From Paralichthys olivaceus (taxonomy: Eukaryota; Chordata; Actinopteri; Pleuronectiformes; Paralichthyidae): a stretch of DNA of 64,000 nucleotides. The notes beneath the pieces were generated by a model, which ran no database searches, had not been told where the DNA came from, and worked only from the letters and a program-made list of their open reading frames with translations. Positions 50,061 to 64,000 of the stretch are shown in pieces. Positions within the stretch are counted from its first letter, which is position 1; each line of letters starts with the position of its first letter. Both the position numbers and the translations under genes were made by a program. Location of the stretch: assembly GCF_024713975.1 (NCBI RefSeq), contig NC_091107.1:14559501-14623500 (forward strand), written 5' to 3'.

Positions 50061-52226
50061 CGCGACACAACGTCCGTCCGCGGGATCTGCAGTTTGAAAT
50101 GCTGCGAGCCAATCAGCTGCCAGCTTTCACTCAGCGCGTCTGATCACACCGATCAACCAGTGTGATCGATCACAAAAGAGTTCGATCGATAAAGACACTG
50201 CACATAATCACTCACTCATTATCTACTGACCACGATGCCCGTGGAGGGGTGGGTGAAGTGTCTGGGTCCACAAAACACTTCTGGAGTTTCATGGGGAAAA
50301 AAGCGTTGCAGCCAAATCCAATAGGCTATAGGCCTACGACTGAAGTCAATGGCGACTGATTCTTCAAACGTGGAAAAACAAACATAAAATGCCTCCATAC
50401 TGCTCCTGTGGTGTCGTCCATAAGCCCCGACATTCAAATTTGACTCAAAGCAGCGTCATTTACACCCTGTTTGTAAATGACCTCTGATGGCCTCCGCTGG
50501 CGTGCACAAGCTCTCATCTCTGTGCTCTCGCCCAAGGGCCACATGACGATACTCGATGTTTATGAGTGCAAACGATTTGGCTGCAATTCTGTTTACCCCT
50601 GAAACCCCAATCCAAAGCCCAAAAGTGTTTTGTGGATTCTAACACTTCAATCCACCCCTCATCGGCCAGTAGCTAATGAGTGAATTTTCACTTCTGTGTG
50701 AACTACACCTTTTAATCATTTTCATGCCACTTGGTAGTTTACTTATGTGAACAAGACTGTGATATGGATTTTTAGCAGCCAATACCAGTAAGTAATATAA
50801 GAAAATGCAAATAAAACTTGAAATAAGAACATAAACATAACTTTTAAATGTAAAACATAAATGCACATTTTTTTTGCATTGTTACATCAACGGTTTGAGT
50901 AAACTAATGGATAGATTTTGCCCTAACGCTATTTTATGGCTGCTGATCTGGGATCCAATTATGAGAATGAAATAGACTGAAGATGTATAATTTAGTAAAA
51001 ACTTTCACATGGTAATATTTTTTTATTCATTACTGCTAAACCCAAGGAAATGGACAGTCTGGAGGGAATTGTGTTGGCACGAGACTAAAGTAACAAACCA
51101 TCCTGACTCCTTGAAGCTGAGTCATGTGTTTATTGCAAGTATTCACATACAGTGGACAGCCAGACTTACACTGTATTTAGTGTTTAACCGTGGCAATTAC
51201 AAACCTCTAACACTATTCTCTTGTTATTCTCCCAATCATTCAGAGCAAGGCACAGATCATCATTAAGATTTATTAAACTAAAAAAATACCCAGAGCAAAT
51301 TATTAGTTGTTACACCTTCTGCTACCTATTAAAAAATAAACATGGTAGTTGGAAGTAGCTTTAAAAAGCATAGCTGAGAAATGTTCACATGTTTGAGTAG
51401 ATGACCTTTAACTGGGACTAATGAATGAACTGTTGTGTGCAGCTTATTAACATTTTAGATGGCAAAAGAACTCATGACGTGAGTGTTTGTGAAATATAAA
51501 TACAAAGTCTGAACTAAAGGAGAATAAATAATGCTGACTCATTGATGAAACTTACAAAACTCAATGACAGGAATGTAATTTACTGTATGACACAGTAACT
51601 ATATATTAAAAAACAGATATTTGGTCACAAAAATCTAAAAGCATCGGCTTCTGAAGAAAAGCCATCAATGTTTTCCATGCGCTCTATGACTATTTCTAAT
51701 ATTAGAAGAAGCTGACATCATAGCCCTTCAGCTACATTTTAAATTCAGAATTGAAAAAATTCCACGCAATTCAGATGATGTAAGAGATTTGACGTTAAAA
51801 TAATATTTGAAGTATTGTAAATATCCACTATTGCTTCAGCTCAACAAATCATGTACTCCAAATATTTGCAGTGTAGAGGAATGACGTGTGAGTGTGGCTA
51901 AGAAACATATAAGGCAGACATGTTTAAAACCGAGTAATATTTTAGTGTACTTTAAATACGAACAACACTGGTTGCAGGTAGTTGAATGTGCTATACAGTC
52001 TCCAATATTCTTGTTACATGTCCTCTCATCCCAGGAGGATGAGAACAATATGGCTGTGGCCAAGCGGTCTGAGACAGACACTCTTCTGCTGCAGGCAGAT
52101 TCTACAGAACCTCTAAGAGATGCGAACACAGTCATCTGCTTCATCAGACTTTTGGTGATAGTGTATCAACGCGCCAGGTGAGGCATTCTCACTAGTGGGA
52201 CTCAGCTTAATGAGGGTCAAGTTGGG
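50061..52226. other. fam76b-mtmr2 spacer, including the mtmr2 3' UTR
   Basis: No coding exon is supported on either strand. It holds foldback MITE copy B (50190-50714) and AT-rich sequence. Several AATAAA signals in the mtmr2 sense (for example TTTATT near 51128 and 51270) could end mtmr2 transcripts. In human the gene between these two is CEP57; I see no trace of it here. Confidence 0.5.
50190..50714. mobile_element. Foldback MITE, copy B (near-complete)
   Basis: The left end runs CACTCACTCATTATCTACTG then CGTGGAGGGGTGGGTGAAGT. The right end, reverse-complemented, reads AATTCACTCATTAGCTACTG then GATGAGGGGTGGATTGAAGT, giving inverted repeats of about 60-80 bases. The interior is non-coding. 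It is the same family as 1994-2409 but longer and better preserved. Confidence 0.8.
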
Positions 52227-57824
<5,598 letters not shown>

Positions 57825-59497
57825 CTTCTCCTCGGTCGACTGTCGGCGTGAAGCCCCGGGAGAGCGACGGAAACCCGGGTGGGTGCGGAGGGAAGTGAAG
57901 CGAAGACCCCCTCAGAGTGAAGTCTGAGCGGAGACACAAAAGGAAGCTGCCATCTTTATCCCAGCAGCCTCCCTGTCACCGGCAGAACGGAGAGGGCGCC
58001 CCCTGCCGGATGTCGCCAACGTTGACCTAGTCCCGTGCTGCCTTCACTGCCCTTCTTTCGTTTGGGTATTTTTCCTCACGTCGTCTTCTTCTTCTTTCCG
58101 GCAGACACTGGTAGCTGCAGTGCTGCCTCCCGCCGGTAGGGAAGTGTTACAGCAGTTTATGCCATTGAACTCATGCCTTGCCATATAAATCTGTAGTTTT
58201 AACGAAGTGCAAAACTTCCTAGTTCCCGCCAGGCAGTGTTTTAACAGAACATATTTTTGTCCCCAGTTTGCCTATTGCTACAAACAGCTCCGTCCTTTCT
58301 CTGACACAGAGTTGTCAATGCATCAAAACATGTGTACCGACTCCAGAACTCCAGATTGGTCTCAGTTACCATCTCTGTGTTTCCTGCTTGTCTGCAATGC
58401 CCAAGACTTAGCCTAGTCCATTTAATATCATCTATTTGAGGCCTGGTTATTGTACTGTCAGGTTTAACTGATGATATATAACTTTCTCCCTCTGCTGTCT
58501 CCTTCCCACATCTGATTCAGCCTCCCACTGATGATACTGCCACACTCCATCCTTCCAAACGGAACTTCCACATTCACTTTATTTCTGCTCTGCCTCCCTC
58601 TCCCTCCACCAACGCCACTTTCCTCATGTACAAATGCATTGTAATAGTTTTTTAAGCTCATAATTAACTGACAAAAAATGCTTCACATTAAAACAGCATA
58701 TTAGTTATTCTTCTCAAAATATTGAACGCACACATGCATTACCCTGTACATCTATTAGTGTCTCTTAGGTCTGTCCTGTAATGTTGCATAAATTCCAAAC
58801 TGTGTCAGTTAATTTTTTCAGGTGCAATTGAATAGTGCAATAGCTTTACTGTGGTTGTTAAAATGGAGGGAGAAAAGAGAATTCACTCTTTCACATTTTA
58901 CACAACTGTGTCAGGAAATTAACCAATTCTCTAATGACGTGTTGAAGTTATTCTGGACACTGATTAGCATCTTTTAAATCCTGATTCGTTCTCTCTGTCC
59001 TTTGTTCATGTGAAATAACTTTTCAAGGTTCATGAGTTTGTATTCGTACAAACATCAAACCCATTCTGTCAAAACTGATGATTATATGATGCTATATAAT
59101 AGTTGTTGAGTATTAAAGCATTCAGAATACACAAAATGTATCAAAATAAGAAAAAGGCAGAATATATATATTTCCTCTCTTCTCCCCAACATCAATCTTT
59201 CTCAGAGAAATTTAATTTGAAACTTAACCAAATTTATTGAAATGATAAAAAGGACAGAAAGATTCAGATGCAGAATCACATTAAACAACCAAATCCACTT
59301 TGTTTTGAGCTTTATTCAAAGGATGCAAATTCATTTATATACAACATTTTATCTGTTGTCTCTAGAGAAACTCACACATTTAAATAAAGAATGTATTTAA
59401 ATGCATTAGTTGTTTCTACCAGGTGGAAAGATGAGACCAAAGAAATCGGTTTTAAAAAAATACAGACAAACAATAAAATGAACACACACTAAGTCCT
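57825..59497. other. mtmr2 5' flank and cwc15 3' flank
   Basis: GC-rich sequence up to about 58.15 kb is the likely mtmr2 promoter, and includes GGCGCCCCCTGCCGG and a CTTCTTCTTCTTC run. The rest is AT-rich without supported exons. A cwc15-sense AATAAA (TTTATT near 59310) follows the cwc15 stop by about 190 bases. Confidence 0.5.
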
Positions 59498-60944
59498 TTA
59501 CTTTACATATTTCTCCATAAATTTCTTGTGGAACTCAGAGCGCAGCGTATCGTTGACAAAGCGTTTCTCTTTCCGTGCCTCGTCCACTCCTTTGGCGCAG
59601 TTTTTGAACACGACGTCCTCATCCCACCTAGAAAGATATTTACAAATTCATTTTTGATGAAAATTACTGACTGAGGAGACTTTTTTAAAAAAATAAAACA
59701 CCCATTTTATGCATACATGCATATTTGTGTGTATGTGTGAGGTACCTTCTCTTGACCCTGAATGCATTCTGAGTCTGGGGCATCTGTTGCTGTTGACCTG
59801 CCAAATTAATCAATGGATTCCCACTCAGGATGTTCTCCATACGAATCCTCTCCTCCTCTGCCTTTTGCTCCCGATCCTAAGATGAGAAAAGATTTGAATT
59901 CAAGAACTAAATGGGGGAGTATTTACCTCCAAATATGCCAGACAATCCCTGGGCATAACCCAAGTCTAACTCTCATCAGACAGCAGGTACAAACACATTA
60001 GTCTGTAATGACTCTTTACTTTGCGTTCTTGCTCTTCAGCCCGCTCCTTCTTTATCTTCTCCAGCTCAGCCAGAAGAGCTGCAGTGTCGTCGTCATCACT
60101 GTCCTCATCAGAGTCCTCGTCCTCATCATCCTATGAACAAACAAACATCACTGGTGAGAAAGCTTGATGAGGGCTAGACACTAAGTGTCCACTAAGTCTT
60201 AAAGTGGCAGCACTTACATCAGTGAGAGGGTCATCTGCGTCAAGGTTGGCTGCTGGGATCTGATCCAGTCTAGGCCTCTTTGAAGATGACGAGGAAGATG
60301 ATGAGGATGTGGTGTGCTCTGCAAAATTTGGCCAGCGCAGTATTTTTAGTAATAGTTTCCATGGGTATGAATGTTCATCAAGTCATCTGTAATAAGACAA
60401 ACCTCTTGGTCCCCTTTCTCTGGTCTTATCACGTACAGCTACACGCTCTCGTTCCTCCAGCTCCCTGCGGAAGTCACGGGCACGCACCTCCTCAGGGGCA
60501 TCCTGAGTTGGTTGCCTGAGGATGGGAGAGCATTGAGGTGGAAAAAAAGGGGGGAAATTACGTATTTTGGTTCCAGCATACGTTCACTTTCAGTGAGAAC
60601 ACAAAGACCCTGTTCAGACCTGGTATTGACATCTGTCCTGAGTGATGTTGTCACACATGTGGTTTGAGACAATGTTAATAGCAGGTTGGAACAGGGCCAT
60701 CGAATATGAATTGGGAGCCGTTCAGGAAGCATCTCACTGGATGGATGTACATGAATACCTGTCTAACCACACAGATTAGAACCCAAAATACCATTCTTGT
60801 CGAATCTGCTGACCTGTATTTGATCTTGGTGTGACCTGGAAGATCTCGGCTGGAGTACTGCTTGGACAGAGCGCTCAGATCACCTTCTCCTTTACCTCGA
60901 CCTCCTCTCGCCGGCTCAAACGTCGGTCTCGCAGCTGTGGTCAT
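59498..60944 (-). CDS. cwc15: Spliceosome-associated protein CWC15
   Basis: Six coding exons are read; the first is 60814-60944 and starts [20 protein letters not shown]. Next come [40 protein letters not shown] and [20 protein letters not shown]. An acidic run ([14 protein letters not shown]) and a Lys/Glu-rich helix around [18 protein letters not shown] follow. The end is [20 protein letters not shown], then [13 protein letters not shown] and a stop at 59498. The length is close to the 229 residues of human CWC15. The family is a Prp19/CDC5L-associated component of activated spliceosomes and lies along the catalytic RNA core; the conserved C terminus is present. The 5' UTR is spliced (non-coding exon at 61596 onward). 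Confidence 0.97.
60606..60770. mobile_element. MITE-like fragment in cwc15 intron 2
   Basis: CCTGTTCAGACCTGGTATTG, ACATCTGTCCTGAGTGATG and TCACACATGTGGTTTGAGAC form a word string I associate with a common fish hAT-type MITE. The ends are too worn to define, so the coordinates are approximate. Confidence 0.45.
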
Positions 60945-61595
60945 CTTGGATGGCTCTGCTGTGGAAAACACATGGAAACAGAACGAACATAAACCAACGC
61001 ACTAAGATCTGAAGAATTTCCCATAGTGATGATGACAAAGTTAGAAGCAGGCAGCTCCTGACAAAAGTAAAACTGCAACACAAAAACAATTTGACATTTT
61101 TTAAAGAAGAAATTTCAAACATTCAGCTTTGGATTTAATTGATCAGATACCTTGGTCAGTACGAAACCACCAATTTTGTAACTGAAGCATTAACTAATAA
61201 TATATAACATTATGTTCAGTTTTCATACAATAGAAAGCAGAAGAAGCTGCACTACACAAAACAAAACCTTCTGTTCATGTGTAAAAAATAACAGGCATGT
61301 GAATGCTCTGCTTTATTTTGAAGACATAAAACATATATCATTAAACAAATGATGCTGATTGTAAGAGAATAACAGAGTAAGAAGCACAAGTTATCCCGTT
61401 AGCCGTCGGAGCTAAAGGTTGCTAGCAGGCTAACTCGGTTTACCAGCGCTTCAGATCAGGAGAACAAAGCTTTTCACGTCTGCAGCAGCTTTTAAACAGT
61501 CGACACTGATTATTTCAGGAAGCTGATCCCACGAAGAGATCGAAACAAAACTCTAAATAAATGTTATATGAGAAAAATAAAGGAATAACACTTAC

Positions 61596-61660
61596 GATGC
61601 TGCCACCACACGACGAAACGGAAGTCCCGATGCAACCATTCATGTGTACGTCACTTCCTG
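61596..61660 (-). promoter_or_regulatory. cwc15: cwc15 non-coding exon 1 and core promoter motif
   Basis: A donor GTAAGT at 61590-61595 would join to the acceptor before CAGAGCCATCCAAG near 60957. At 61648-61660, ACGTCACTTCCTG reads CAGGAAGTGACGT on the minus strand, a composite ETS/CRE-type element typical of housekeeping promoters. Initiation probably lies within tens of bases. Confidence 0.6.
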
Positions 61661-62086
61661 TAGTAAAGGTGCGTTCAAAGGAACTTGGAACCGAGAAAAA
61701 ACAAGATTTTTAAGTTTTGACTCTAATAATACTCAAATTGTTTATTTGTGTGATCAGGATACAAAAGACAACGTGAGCAGATTTGTCCCTTCGTGAGAAA
61801 GAGGAATCAATAACCTGCAGTGATGAAGTCAGGGAGATTGGAGGCAGATCAGGGGCACAGATAGAAAATATTCCAACCCTCTGTCTGTCTGCTGTTTGAG
61901 GAGGTGCTTTCATCACCTGCATGTTTCCCTGCCATCATTCAGCACAGGGAGTTGAAAGCTGTAATGTTACCATTGTTGTGTCAGTTGAACATACCGTACT
62001 CAGGCTGTACTGTCTTCTGTACACTGTGTTTTACTAGGTCGTTATTTAGAAGCTCTGCAGGACACACAACTTATTTAGGGTGCCTT

Positions 62087-62146
62087 ACATGTTTACTGCG
62101 TCTGCACTGCATACTAAACATTGCTATGCAGACGCAGTAAATATGT
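62087..62146. repeat. Hairpin with 20-bp arms and 20-base loop
   Basis: The left arm 62087-62106 (ACATGTTTACTGCGTCTGCA) pairs with the right arm 62127-62146 (TGCAGACGCAGTAAATATGT) with one mismatch, which would be a G-U wobble in plus-strand RNA. The loop is 62107-62126. It lies about 430-500 bases upstream of the cwc15 promoter motif. Confidence 0.9.
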
Positions 62147-63570
62147 GAAGAATGTTGTGAGGGTAAAAAAGACCAGGGGTAAAGTAAAGGGCATTTCCAC
62201 AGATTTTGATTAAATCGTTCCAATGTACCTCATTCTCAGTTAAATATCTGAACATTAGGTCTCATTATATCAAGTAGTAATGACCGGTTTTCAAAACTAA
62301 CATGGAAATCAATGACAGTGAAGACAGCCACAGGTAAACAAGGCTGCACAGCTAGCTGTCACTTTAAACTTAAGCTTTATGTACCAGAGTGGGAAACACA
62401 ATAAACATAAATACATACAAAAACAAAATAAGTTGAAGGTTAATAAGAAAAGATCTTCCACACTGTGTTTCTGTCATGAAGTCCTAATCTCAGATTTAAT
62501 CAAATCTGGTAGAATTATTTATATAAGTATTAAAACTTAAATTTCATTCACCTTGGCACACATCTAAAAGGCCCTACTTCCTACATGAGGGGGAAAACTG
62601 GGAAAGTGATGACACAATTTAAAATTCCTGTCAATAAAAGACTATATTTACAATGTGATCGTGGTTTCCTACAAAATATATGTTGACCCCCTTTGTATGA
62701 TGTCATATTTGTGTGTGTACGTGTGTGTGAGTGAGTATTGTATTTAAAAAGGCAGTTCACCTTAATGAGTAAAAAAGTATAAATTCTTAATTGTATCATG
62801 CAGAAACTGGCTTTGTCCCACCATCCTGATAGAATGAAACTGAATGGAAATCTGTGATAATGTTTCTTAATAGAGACAATGTCCCTGATAATAAGGGATC
62901 CACGGATGTAACATTTCATATAATATAATATTTAAGTTTATTAAAGTTAAATATTACCTAACATAAAAGTTTAGGGTAAAGTGGGTCATGTGTGTGGCTG
63001 TTTTAGTTTTGCTTCGGTTGGATGCATTTAGATTGACAGGTATGATAAGATCATAGATTAAATTCTAGGTAGCTGAAGATCAGGTTTTTCTTCATTCCTA
63101 TAGGAAGAGCATCTTTGTGAAAGGACTGTTTTTCTTTGGAGCTAAATGAAACAAGATGCAAATGTTTCTCATGAAATACTTGAAGCTGAGGAGCGGCAGG
63201 GTCTCATCTACATCCCTGTAGAAGTGTGCAAATCTCAGGTCAGTGGAATAGATAAAGAATACCTGTAAATACTAACTAATACTTTGAATTGTGCTGTTGT
63301 CACACATTCGAAAAGCAGAAAGAATAATTTAATATTAAATTAAAAATATTTATGTCTTTCATTGAGTTCTAACGAACAAGCTGCTGTGAGGGGCTTCCTG
63401 TCAAACAGCTATCGAACACATCAGTTCGCAAAAATGTAGCATGAACTACAAGTTAAATGGCACCTGTCAAACCATCCCTCCCGCCCACTTGACCAGCCTG
63501 CATCTCAGACTGGATGGTGCAGCGGGACGGGTGGAATCTAACATGACAGGGGGAGGGGGCTCGGGTTCAA

Positions 63571-63643
63571 ATGTCTCGTACCTGCGATCTGGAGATCAGC
63601 GCAGGCCTGACATCACTCGGCGTTGACACTGATGACTTAACAG
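63571..63643 (+). CDS. Possible first coding exon of an unidentified plus-strand gene
   Basis: ATG in the context TTCAAATGTC opens a frame reading MSRTCDLEISAGLTSLGVD, then TDDLT, and runs into CAG|GTGAGA, a good donor, after 24 codons plus one base. The surrounding 150 bases are less AT-rich than the flanks. I recognise no family, and a 5' UTR or chance frame is a real alternative. Confidence 0.3.
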
Positions 63644-64000
63644 GTGAGAACAGAAATATGGTGCATGAGTGGACTTGACATTGTTTCTGATTTCATTGAC
63701 TCTGCAGGGCAAGGGCTCATTACAGAGTCAGAAATGCTTTAATTTTCTATGCATAATGAATTTGACCTGGTTAATTGTCGCTGGCACGTCTCCAGAGAGA
63801 CTCATCAGAAGTGATTACAGCACTAAGAGCAGGGTAAAATGTTAACAGGAGCTCAAGGAGAGTAAAGATGCACAGTGTGCAATGTTGTAAACACATTGAG
63901 GATTCACAACATTCAGAGTGAAGGGAACATGCAATCATTGTTTTCAACTGGATGATACTATTCTGAACAGTTTTTATTGTAATGTTAAATGTGGTAAACG

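Larger units (their letters stand above)
61661..64000. other. Right-hand region with no assigned gene
   Basis: The sequence is AT-rich with no recognised protein family. It holds a long-armed hairpin (62087-62146), a possible first coding exon on the plus strand (63571-63643), and a weak frame at 63146-63270 that ends quickly. A plus-strand gene may begin here and continue beyond the window. Confidence 0.4.

Noticed and set aside
63146-63270. Plus-strand frame MKQDANVSHEILEAEER
   Set aside because: It ends after about 41 codons with no recognised family, and the CAG|GTCAG that could act as a donor is weak; kept only as a note.

Overview
The window is vertebrate nuclear DNA, almost certainly from a ray-finned (teleost) fish. 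It holds eight spliced or single-exon protein genes with GT-AG introns, compact intergenic gaps, and several short non-autonomous repeat families of the kind that litter teleost genomes. I see no bacterial, organellar, retroviral or CRISPR-like content.

Layout. (1) 1-12.75 kb: the 5' half of rb1 on the minus strand (coding exons 1-17). Two intronless class A GPCR genes lie antisense, on the plus strand, in what must be rb1 intron 17: lpar6 (its 5' end is off the window) and a second P2Y-like receptor. rb1 exons 18 onward lie beyond position 1. (2) 14.1-23.8 kb, minus: a complete 14-exon SLC6 Na+/Cl--coupled transporter of the glycine/proline/B0,+ branch. (3) 25.9-28.9 kb, plus: a seven-exon SLAIN-motif microtubule-tip gene, convergent with (4) taf1, minus, 29.4-44.3 kb, the largest TFIID subunit. 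(5) 45.8-49.6 kb, minus: fam76b, a nuclear-speckle zinc-cysteine/poly-His protein. (6) 52.2-57.8 kb, minus: mtmr2, a myotubularin phosphoinositide 3-phosphatase. (7) 59.5-61.65 kb, minus: cwc15, a spliceosome (Prp19-related) component. (8) 61.7-64 kb: mostly unassigned, with a striking 20-bp-arm hairpin and one possible first coding exon on the plus strand.

The genes do not form one pathway. Several are housekeeping nuclear genes (rb1, taf1, fam76b, cwc15), and taf1, fam76b and cwc15 have ETS-type promoter motifs. The synteny is of interest: fam76b-mtmr2-cwc15 neighbour each other on human 11q21, rb1-lpar6 are nested on human 13q14, and taf1 is on human Xq13.

Most unusual points: the two-GPCR nest inside rb1, with the inner gene's poly(A) signal about 90 bp from an rb1 splice site; an SLC6 transporter that matches no single mammalian paralogue; a 24-nt in-frame microexon plus a tandem CAGCAG acceptor in mtmr2; a diverged and easily missed taf1 exon; and related MITE copies scattered through introns. 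Exon boundaries were read by eye from reading frame and splice signals; transcripts were not available.
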